A stretch of DNA of 14,574 nt. It comes from Candidatus Poribacteria bacterium. GTDB taxonomy: Bacteria > Poribacteria > WGA-4E > WGA-3G. A program made the translations under genes and the position numbers. The DNA lies in contig JAPPMR010000066.1 in NCBI GenBank assembly GCA_028818995.1, positions 1 through 14,574 of the forward strand. The letters are read 5' to 3'. Shown in pieces: positions 6,442-12,766 of the stretch (position 1 is its first letter; each line of letters opens with the position of its first letter). The notes beneath the pieces are model-generated. The model made no database searches and was not told the origin of the DNA. It was given only the letters and a program-made list of their open reading frames with translations.

Positions 6442-6514
6442 AGAATACCAAAAGTGTATTCTACCAATGGCATTCCCCGTGCTACGAAACCTTGAGAAAA
6501 TGAACCATTCTCTC
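6442..6514. other. Two short hairpins downstream of the STAS gene
   Basis: AGAATAC (6442-6448) pairs with GTATTCT (6456-6462) around a 7-base loop. GAGAAAATG (6494-6502) pairs with CATTCTCTC (6506-6514) with one mismatch and a 3-base loop. Both lie in the 3' region of the STAS transcript on the minus strand, but neither is followed by a clear U-run, so a terminator role is only possible. Nothing else recognisable remains between 6396 and 6568. Confidence 0.3.
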
Positions 6515-6568
6515 ATTAAAAGCGGTGTTTGTATGTTTAAAATCTTGTAGGTAGCAACTTGAGTTAAA

Positions 6569-6904
6569 CTACGAAAAAGCGTTGCGTGCGGCTTCTTCAG
6601 TTTCATACACCTCTAAAATTGACGAAAGACGCGTAATATCTAAAATGCTGCTGACTGCTTTCTGCGGATTTAGCAGCACCAATTTCCCACCCGCTCTTTG
6701 CAAAACTTGCAATGTCACAATTATGACTCCGAGTGCTGTACTGTCGAGGAGTGGTACGTTCTTTAGATCGACAATAAGTTTATTATTCCCATTTTGCAGC
6801 TGCTGTTCTATTTCCGTTCGAAATTGTGCAACTGTATTTCCAATGATTTTTCCTTGCACGTGGACGATCACCGTATTTTGAGCGTCCGTAGTAATATCAA
6901 ACAT
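6569..6904 (-). CDS. Second STAS-domain anti-sigma factor antagonist
   Basis: This 111-residue single STAS domain has the phosphoacceptor loop LLDSTALGVIIV (D54, S55, T56). The glycine usual after the S/T pair is alanine here, a variant also found in working family members. I prefer the ATG at 6904 because AAGGAG lies nine bases upstream; the frame is also open from a GTG at 6922, but that codon overlaps the Shine-Dalgarno itself. It lies 98 bp after rsmG and 416 bp before the histidine kinase gene. It is probably a second input or a second substrate for the RsbW-like kinase or RsbU-like phosphatase encoded downstream, but might serve another anti-sigma factor. The two STAS proteins are clearly diverged, so this is not a recent duplication. 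Confidence 0.9.
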   Translation of the reverse strand: MFDITTDAQNTVIVHVQGKIIGNTVAQFRTEIEQQLQNGNNKLIVDLKNVPLLDSTALGVIIVTLQVLQRAGGKLVLLNPQKAVSSILDITRLSSILEVYETEEAARNAFS

Positions 6905-7002
6905 TGCATAAAACTCCTTCACTGGTGCGCTGCTATTGTCTGAAAAATCCGATCACCCATCCCCATGTATATAAATATTACCATGAGGAATTATTGAACT
7001 TC

Positions 7003-7677
7003 TTAAGTTCCTTGATTAGCGCGACACACAACAATGTAGCAACGATTAAGCTGTGCAATCCGACTATTATGCACCCCTACAATTTCTCCTCCAAGTTGCT
7101 GTAATACTTTTTTGCTTTCGTGAATTTCAACACCCTTCTCACTGGATTTATAGGCTACCCATCTACCTGTAGCATTTAGCAATGGCAAACAGTACGCGGC
7201 AGACTTCGCCAGTGCGGCAACGTATCGTGTCAAGACCCAGTCATACGCATTTACAAACTGATCACTTTCAGCGCAAATTTCAGCCCGTTTTGCTAAAACC
7301 TGAATTGATGAATCCAATCCCAATTGCGAAATTAGATATTTGAGAAAAGCGACCTTTTTATGAGATGCCTCAACAAGTGTTAGACGGATATTGGGAATAT
7401 AGATTTTAAGTACAACTCCAGGAAAGCCGGCTCCAGTGCCAATGTCAATAACTGTTTGACCATCCTTAATAGCAAAATGTTCAAGAACACTAACAGAATC
7501 GAGAAAGTGTTTTTGGATTATCTCAGCATCGTCTTGAAGTGCCGTTAGATTGATATGCGTATTCCACCTTTTCAATTCGGAGCGATATACGGTCAACTGA
7601 TCTGTCTGTTCCGGTGTGAGCGGAAATTTGTTACTGTTGAACACTTCTTCAAGTTCATAACGAAATTGCGTTTCCAT
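7003..7677 (-). CDS. rsmG: 16S rRNA (guanine527-N7)-methyltransferase RsmG
   Basis: This 224-residue Rossmann-fold methyltransferase has an N-terminal helical part including RWNTHINLTA and HFLDSVSVL, then the SAM-binding motif VIDIGTGAGFPGVVLKI (about 76-92), the acidic residue in LTLVEASHKKVAFLK and RAE near 131-133. Further on TRYVAAL stands in place of the more usual SRAVA motif. The family methylates N7 of G527 in the 530 loop of 16S rRNA; loss gives low-level streptomycin resistance in several species. It lies 54 bp after mnmG, the classic gidA-gidB order. No clear Shine-Dalgarno precedes the ATG at 7677. A small palindrome (GAACTT-AAG-AAGTTC, 6996-7010) overlaps the stop codon without a U-run. 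Confidence 0.95.
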   Translation of the reverse strand: METQFRYELEEVFNSNKFPLTPEQTDQLTVYRSELKRWNTHINLTALQDDAEIIQKHFLDSVSVLEHFAIKDGQTVIDIGTGAGFPGVVLKIYIPNIRLTLVEASHKKVAFLKYLISQLGLDSSIQVLAKRAEICAESDQFVNAYDWVLTRYVAALAKSAAYCLPLLNATGRWVAYKSSEKGVEIHESKKVLQQLGGEIVGVHNSRIAQLNRCYIVVCRANQGT

Positions 7678-7731
7678 TTTTTAGGCAATGATTATTTTAA
7701 CTTCGTGTGAAAATACCTCTGGAGTTTCGAT

Positions 7732-9609
7732 CTATCGGTTTTGCTGATGCAGCATGACCATTAAAATAGAGATGTCTGCTGGCGAAACGCCGGGCAGACG
7801 CGACGCTTGTCCTATGGAGGCAGGACGGATTTTCTCAAGTTTTTCACGTGCTTCAGTCTTCAGACCGCGTATATCTACATAGTTGAACGTATCCGGAATG
7901 CGAAGATTTTCCATTTTTTTAAACTGATGTATCTGCCGTTGTTGCCGTTGGATATAACCATCGTATTTAATTTGAATTTCAACTTGTTCTTTAACTGCAT
8001 CTGGTAGTTTTTCATCTGTTGGCACCAGAAGTGCTATGTGTTCATAACAGAGTTCAGGGCGCTTGAGTAGGTCTGCTAACAACGTAGGTTGCTTCAATTC
8101 TCCAGTTTCAACGATATTTGCTAATCTATCAATAGTCGCTGCATTTGGGACCAAACGTGTTTCGTCCAACCGCTTCAATTCTATCTGAATAGATGATGCT
8201 TTCTTTTTGAATCTGCTATAGGTGTCATCATCAACAAGTCCAATTTGTCTACCAATTTCAGTGAGGCGTAGGTCTGCGTTATCTTCTCGTAACGCCAATC
8301 TATATTCCGCACGTGATGTGAACATGCGGTAAGGTTCACGAATGTCTAACGTAACCAAATCATCAATCAGTACTGCTATGTATGCTTGTGATCTGTCAAG
8401 GATAAGTGATTCCTTGCCTTTCACCTTCAAAGCAGCGTTGATCCCAGCCATTAGTCCTTGCGCAGCGGCTTCCTCATAGCCGGTTGTGCCATTGAGTTGT
8501 CCGGCAAAGTAGAGTCCAGGAACCTTTTTTGTTTCAAGCGTTGGTTGGAGTTGGGTAGCAGGGGCAAAATCATATTCGACAGCATAACCAAAACGCATAA
8601 TTTCGGCGTTCTCTAAACCTCTGATGCTATGCACCATGTCCACCTGTACATCTTCAGGTAAACTTGCAGAGATGCCGTTAAGGTAAATCTCATCGGTATC
8701 TAACCCTTCCGGCTCCACAAAAACCTGATGTTCTGTTTTTTCAGCGAAACGGGTAACTTTATCTTCAATTGAGGGACAATAGCGGGGACCGATACCGACG
8801 ATACGACCGCTATACATCGCTGATCGGTGAAGATTTTCTCTAATTACTTCATGTGTTTTTTCATTGGTGTAGGTAAGATAACACGGCACTTGTGGCTGCG
8901 TAATCTGTTCGGTGGAAAAGGAGAACGGAAGCGGGTCTTCATCTCCAGGTTGTATCTCCATTTGGCTGATGTCAATGGAGTGTGCATTGACGCGAGGTGG
9001 TGTGCCTGTTTTGAGTCTGCCGATCTCAAAGCCGAGGTTCAGGAAACTTTCAGAAAGTTTTTCAGCGGAGGATTCACCTGCCCTGCCAGCACTATACGAC
9101 ACATCTCCGATATGAATTAGTCCTCTCAGGAATGTGCCTGTGGTTAGGATTACGGTATCTGCATAATACGCTGTTTGTGTTTGACTCTTAATCCCAATGC
9201 AACTGCCATTTTGGACGAGCAATTCTTCTACTAACACCTGTTTGATGTCAAGGTGTTCTTGTCCTTCCAACACGCGTTTCATTTCATCTTGATATGCCTT
9301 TTTGTCTGCTTGTGCGCGACTGGATCGTACCGCCGGACCTTTTTTGGTATTTAAGCGGCGAAATTGGATACCGGTCTTATCAATGTTCTTTGCCATTTCC
9401 CCACCAAGTGCGTCTATCTCTTTTACGAGATGTCCCTTTGCAAGACCACCGATAGCGGGGTTGCAAGACATCTTGGCAATAGTATCCAGATTGATTGTTA
9501 CGATGAGCGTTTCACAACCCATGCGCGCGGCAGCAAGCGCGGCTTCACATCCTGCATGACCTGCTCCTACAACTATGACATCGTAATTTTTATGATAAGT
9601 GTTCATCAT
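7732..9609 (-). CDS. mnmG: tRNA uridine-5-carboxymethylaminomethyl modification enzyme MnmG (GidA)
   Basis: 625 residues, close to the family's usual length (E. coli 629). The FAD-binding motif VIVVGAGHAGCEAALAAARMG is at residues 11-31. CNPAIGG contains C49 and RYCPSIEDK contains C278, matching the two catalytically important cysteines of E. coli MnmG. GTFLRGLIHIG and RLKTGTPPRV are family signatures, and the C-terminal helical domain that binds MnmE and tRNA ends in SRLPGVSPADISILMVML. With MnmE (not in the window) it installs the cmnm5 group on wobble U34 of certain tRNAs using FAD and methylene-THF. The start at 9609 is one of two adjacent ATGs, with GGAAG ten bases before the first. It lies 39 bp after the Rpn-type gene. 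Confidence 0.97.
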   Translation of the reverse strand: MMNTYHKNYDVIVVGAGHAGCEAALAAARMGCETLIVTINLDTIAKMSCNPAIGGLAKGHLVKEIDALGGEMAKNIDKTGIQFRRLNTKKGPAVRSSRAQADKKAYQDEMKRVLEGQEHLDIKQVLVEELLVQNGSCIGIKSQTQTAYYADTVILTTGTFLRGLIHIGDVSYSAGRAGESSAEKLSESFLNLGFEIGRLKTGTPPRVNAHSIDISQMEIQPGDEDPLPFSFSTEQITQPQVPCYLTYTNEKTHEVIRENLHRSAMYSGRIVGIGPRYCPSIEDKVTRFAEKTEHQVFVEPEGLDTDEIYLNGISASLPEDVQVDMVHSIRGLENAEIMRFGYAVEYDFAPATQLQPTLETKKVPGLYFAGQLNGTTGYEEAAAQGLMAGINAALKVKGKESLILDRSQAYIAVLIDDLVTLDIREPYRMFTSRAEYRLALREDNADLRLTEIGRQIGLVDDDTYSRFKKKASSIQIELKRLDETRLVPNAATIDRLANIVETGELKQPTLLADLLKRPELCYEHIALLVPTDEKLPDAVKEQVEIQIKYDGYIQRQQRQIHQFKKMENLRIPDTFNYVDIRGLKTEAREKLEKIRPASIGQASRLPGVSPADISILMVMLHQQNR

Positions 9610-9648
9610 CAGTTTATTACTTCCGAATTAGCGTCTTTCGTGTTGCGG

Positions 9649-10530
9649 TTATTCGTTGTTTTCGTTCAACGCCTGCGTGAACTCCTCTGGAGTTTCTACT
9701 CGCATTGCAGCCTGAAACAACTGCTTGAGGCGTTGGAGGTCATCAATCGCTTCTAAAGCGGGGCTAAAGGTTTGCTCCACCTCGGTCTGCAATCGAAAGG
9801 CGAGTATCTCAAGTATATTTTCACGCGTGTTTTCTTTTCTACCTCTTTCGCGTGCTTGTGGTGCCACGTATTCTACAATTGGTGGGTGTTGCATGGTTTC
9901 CTCCGAGATAATATCTAAAATCGTTTGTGAATCGTAAACTAAATTCCCTAAAACAGCCAGACTTCCGAGATATTCAGGTTTGTTCGGGACATCAATACTA
10001 TCAGCTATTTGAACACACCGCCGAAGCCATTGCATAGCATCAATGTCTGTCGGAGGTTTCATAAGCGGTGTGAAAGGGACCAAACCCGCCAGTTTTAAAT
10101 CAAGAACCTTTTGTCCATCCATTTCAATTAGCCGGAAAACTTGGTATTCAATAGAGATATTATGGTTTTCCAGATTTTGTGTGAACTTCCCCGGATCGTT
10201 TACACCTGCATCCGGACGTAGGTAGAGAACATTGGAATACATTGGCAAACGGTAGACTTCAATTGCTCTAATGATGTAACCTGCCATCCGTAGTGGCATC
10301 TCTGGATCATAACTGTCGGTGGTTTGAAACTCAAAATGTACAAGTACTTCTTTATCTTCATAAAGAACTTTGATGAGGATGTCTGCCTGATGCATTTCAA
10401 CGGTCGGTTGTTCAGGCGTGACAACCTCCAACACGGTGATATTCTCCAATCCGAATTTGAAACAGAGGTGGACGAAATCCTGCGGGTTTGTCTCTACCTG
10501 TTTTTTAGAGGTAGTATCAAAACTTGCCAT
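9649..10530 (-). CDS. Rpn-family (recombination-promoting nuclease / PD-(D/E)XK transposase-like) protein
   Basis: 293 residues. The N-terminal half has a PD-(D/E)XK-like core of the Rpn/YhgA type: D50 in QADILIKV, then the strand VLVHFEFQTT with E67-x-Q69, followed by PLRMAGYIIRAIEVYRLP and SNVLYLRP. The C-terminal part is a charged helical region (ARERGRKENTRENILEIL) ending in PEEFTQAL. Members of this family often occur in many copies per genome; E. coli RpnA is a DNA endonuclease that promotes RecA-independent recombination. A self-toxicity or transposase role is only inference. It is intact and has a good AAAGGA site before the ATG at 10530. It sits between the glutaminyl-cyclase-like gene (48 bp) and mnmG (39 bp), so it is embedded in a housekeeping run, possibly by insertion. 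Confidence 0.85.
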   Translation of the reverse strand: MASFDTTSKKQVETNPQDFVHLCFKFGLENITVLEVVTPEQPTVEMHQADILIKVLYEDKEVLVHFEFQTTDSYDPEMPLRMAGYIIRAIEVYRLPMYSNVLYLRPDAGVNDPGKFTQNLENHNISIEYQVFRLIEMDGQKVLDLKLAGLVPFTPLMKPPTDIDAMQWLRRCVQIADSIDVPNKPEYLGSLAVLGNLVYDSQTILDIISEETMQHPPIVEYVAPQARERGRKENTRENILEILAFRLQTEVEQTFSPALEAIDDLQRLKQLFQAAMRVETPEEFTQALNENNE

Positions 10531-10578
10531 CTGTTTCCTTTCACAGTATTAATCGCAAGAAATTTCATTTTTCTACCT

Positions 10579-11538
10579 TCATAATCCTTCATAAATAATG
10601 TTGACAACCAGTTTTCCGACCACCTCTAAACTCTTTGGACTACATTTGTCCACTGTATCTTCAAGCGTATGCCAATGCGGATAATCGAAATCAATGATAT
10701 TCACCATTGGGATACCCGCTTTGATTAATGGAACATGATCATCCATAATTCGATAACCTAATTTTCGTTGAAAAGGGGCTAAACCGAGTTTCTCCGCACG
10801 TTGCCAGATAGCAAGTGCAAATTCGGGATTTGCATCCCAAGAGAATCGTTCTATGGGTATCTGTAAATCTTTGTCACCTATCATATCCAAGAGGATGCCG
10901 TAGTCGGGTTTCCATTTTCCCATGTTTTTCGCGAAGTAACGAGAACCCATGAACATCTGATCAGACGTTTTTCCGTAATCTTCACCATCAAATAAAATAA
11001 TAATGACTCTCCGCGGCGGCGGTGTTGCTTTTAAGATTCGTGCAATTTCAAGCAGAACTGCCACACCTGATGCCCCATCATTCGCTCCGATAATAGGTTC
11101 GCGTTGACTATCGGGATCCGGGTCTCTATCAGCACAAGGACGTGTATCCCAATGTGCCGCGAGCAGGAGTGTTTCACTGTGACTGCTGCCAAATTCAGCG
11201 ATGATATTGTTCATGTGGAGCGTTTTGCGTTGGGGTGGGTCGTCAATCGTGTCTACTTCATAAGTGTAGGGTTGAAGGGTTACAGTATCTGTATATTTCT
11301 TGAGTTCTGTAAAAAGATAATCTCTGGTTTTCCGGTGTGCCTCTGAATCTGGGGGACGTGGTCCGAATTCACACTGCTTTTTTAAGAGATCAAAAGCGCG
11401 GTTGCTGTCAAAGGGCAAATATGTATCCCTGGACGATGGGTTCGTTGGCTCGGCACACGCCCAAGTGAATATGCCACAACATAGGATTAAAATGAGAATA
11501 GTCAATTGTATGATTTTAATCAACTGCGTTTTTTTCAT
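10579..11538 (-). CDS. Secreted M28-family glutaminyl-cyclase-like / zinc aminopeptidase-like protein
   Basis: 319 residues. A hydrophobic signal segment (about 7-26) ends in TWACAE. Cleavage after A29 (motif A-C-A) is likely, though C28 could be a weak lipobox cysteine. The mature part is a single-zinc M28 fold closest in motifs to glutaminyl-peptide cyclotransferase: AAHWDTRP (H129, D131), GANDGASGVAVLLE (D154), FDGED (E186, D187), MGSRYFA, LLDMIGD (D218) and YPHWHTLEDT (H290). By comparison with human QPCT, D154, D187 and H290 would bind zinc while E186 and D218 would be catalytic. Likely reaction: cyclisation of N-terminal glutamine to pyroglutamate on exported proteins; an aminopeptidase role cannot be excluded. 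It is preceded by a 257-bp gap holding a mobile-element-like repeat. No Shine-Dalgarno is visible before the ATG. Confidence 0.85.
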   Translation of the reverse strand: MKKTQLIKIIQLTILILILCCGIFTWACAEPTNPSSRDTYLPFDSNRAFDLLKKQCEFGPRPPDSEAHRKTRDYLFTELKKYTDTVTLQPYTYEVDTIDDPPQRKTLHMNNIIAEFGSSHSETLLLAAHWDTRPCADRDPDPDSQREPIIGANDGASGVAVLLEIARILKATPPPRRVIIILFDGEDYGKTSDQMFMGSRYFAKNMGKWKPDYGILLDMIGDKDLQIPIERFSWDANPEFALAIWQRAEKLGLAPFQRKLGYRIMDDHVPLIKAGIPMVNIIDFDYPHWHTLEDTVDKCSPKSLEVVGKLVVNIIYEGL

Positions 11539-11624
11539 TTTAAAAGTAAATATGGAAATCAGAGATGAAATTAAAATTGAACATGTTCAATTTATCTCAC
11601 CTGACTTCCGATTTTTATTGCAAC

Positions 11625-11755
11625 AATAGGACTTATGCAAGTTTCACGATTTATGTAATAATTATGGCTAAAATGGTGTAATTTTCAGCAAAATGCTGAA
11701 TTATTAGCGCGTTTACAAAACGCGCCTACCATTTGTGCGTAAGTCCCGTCCTATT
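11625..11755. mobile_element. MITE-like element, about 131 bp
   Basis: The left end reads AATAGGACTTATGCA (11625-11639). The complement of the right end reads AATAGGACGGGACTTACGCA (11755-11736), so the ends match as inverted repeats apart from a short internal insertion in the right arm. The interior holds two perfect hairpins: TTCAGCA/TGCTGAA (11684-11700) and a GCGCGTTT/AAACGCGC palindrome (11707-11725). It fills the gap between recR and the glutaminyl-cyclase-like gene, 41 bp after the recR stop. GGACTTACGCA-type ends are, as I recall, widespread in small transposon-derived repeats of other bacteria; I could not check this. Confidence 0.6.
11707..11730 (-). repeat. REP-like palindrome with GTAG foot inside the 131-bp element
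   Basis: GCGCGTTT (11707-11714), loop ACA, AAACGCGC (11718-11725), then CTACC. On the minus strand this is GGTAG followed directly by the hairpin, the same GTAG-foot layout as the palindrome at 3294-3315 but with a different stem. Confidence 0.6.
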
Positions 11756-11795
11756 ACAGCAAACCTATAATTTTAAGACATTGTTGATAGCGCGC

Positions 11796-12395
11796 TTACA
11801 TTGCACGTCTGCCTTCTAAAGCCTTCGCGAGGGTTACTTCGTCAATATATTCTAAATCTCCACCAACAGGAATACCGTAGGCGATTCGGGTGACGCTTAC
11901 CTGAAACTGTTCGAGATGTTGGGTAAGGTAGAGTGCCGTTGCTTGCCCTTCTGTGTCCCAGTTAGTAGCAAGGATAATCTCTTTGACCGTGCCATTGTGA
12001 ACACGGTTAAAGAGAGAATCTATTCGCAGAGAATCTGGACCAACTCCATCTAATGGTGATAAAACGCCTCCGAGCACATGATACAACCCTTTATGGCTTT
12101 CAGTCCGTTCTATTGCCCATAGGTCATCCGGTTGTTCAACAACACAAATGATCTGTGGGTCACGTCTCGGATTTGAGCATATATGACACGGATTTATGTC
12201 AGTGATAGTACCACATATCTTGCAATCTGACAAGTTTTCTTTTACTTCCATGATTGCTTCTGCGATTTGTTTGGTCTCAATGTCCGGAAGTGTTAGCATA
12301 AAAAAAGCTAACCGTTGTGCGGTTTTGGGACCGACTGTTGGAAGCTTTTGGAGCTGCATGATGAGTCGCTCCAACGGTTGTGGATAACCCTGCAT
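11796..12395 (-). CDS. recR: Recombination mediator protein RecR
   Basis: 199 residues, the normal family length. The N-terminal helix-hairpin-helix is LQKLPTVGPKTAQRLAF (16-32). The zinc finger C58-x2-C61-x8-C70-x2-C73 is intact. The Toprim domain (about 81-175) has ICVVEQPDDLWAIERT, YHVLGGVLSPLDGVGP and ILATNWDTEGQATALYL, where the usual ATNPTVEGEAT is slightly altered. RecR acts with RecF and RecO to load RecA on single-stranded DNA during gap repair. It lies 17 bp after ybaB, in the conserved dnaX-ybaB-recR order, and is clearly in the same operon. Confidence 0.97.
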   Translation of the reverse strand: MQGYPQPLERLIMQLQKLPTVGPKTAQRLAFFMLTLPDIETKQIAEAIMEVKENLSDCKICGTITDINPCHICSNPRRDPQIICVVEQPDDLWAIERTESHKGLYHVLGGVLSPLDGVGPDSLRIDSLFNRVHNGTVKEIILATNWDTEGQATALYLTQHLEQFQVSVTRIAYGIPVGGDLEYIDEVTLAKALEGRRAM

Positions 12396-12412
12396 GTTTT
12401 TGCCTACTGATG

Positions 12413-12721
12413 TTATGGCAGTCCTGGAATCTTGAAACCACCAGTTAGTTTGCTCATCTCATCAGACATCAGTTCTTGTGATTGTTGCAACGCTTCATTC
12501 ACAGCTGCGACAACTAAATCTTCAAGCATTTCGGTGTCATCGGGGTCGACTACTTCTGGTGTAATGCGAAGTGAAACGAGTTCTTGTTGCCCATTGACAA
12601 CAGCGGTGACCATACCGCCTCCGACAGTTGCTTCGATAGTCTGGTTCGCGAGTTCTTCTCGGATTTCAAGCATGCGCTTTTGCATCTGCTGCGCTTGCTT
12701 CATTAAGTCATTCATTTTCAT
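12413..12721 (-). CDS. ybaB: YbaB/EbfC-family nucleoid-associated DNA-binding protein
   Basis: 102 residues, typical for the family. It has an N-terminal coiled-coil helix (MNDLMKQAQQMQKRMLEIRE), the central strand region TIEATVGGGMVTAVVNGQQELVSLRI, then a helix EMLEDLVVAAVNEALQQSQEL and a C-terminal MSKLTGGFKIPGLP tail. YbaB-type proteins form dimers that bind DNA and associate with the nucleoid. The start could be the ATG at 12721 or the one two codons later; a GGAG lies more than ten bases upstream, slightly far for both. The gap to dnaX is 45 bp and to recR 17 bp. Confidence 0.95.
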   Translation of the reverse strand: MKMNDLMKQAQQMQKRMLEIREELANQTIEATVGGGMVTAVVNGQQELVSLRITPEVVDPDDTEMLEDLVVAAVNEALQQSQELMSDEMSKLTGGFKIPGLP

Positions 12722-12766
12722 AATAGTAAATGGCTCCGATTCTCAAAAGAGAACTGGAAAACCTCC

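Noticed and set aside
6239..6563. Outer inverted repeat (CCTAAGTTGCCACATA against complement CTCAAGTTGCTACCTA) enclosing the 138-bp element
   Set aside because: Only about 12 of 16 positions match and no flanking duplication is visible. The low match over a 325-bp span may be chance.
6996..7010. GAACTT-AAG-AAGTTC palindrome at the rsmG stop as a terminator
   Set aside because: The stem is short and AT-rich and no U-run follows on the transcribed strand.
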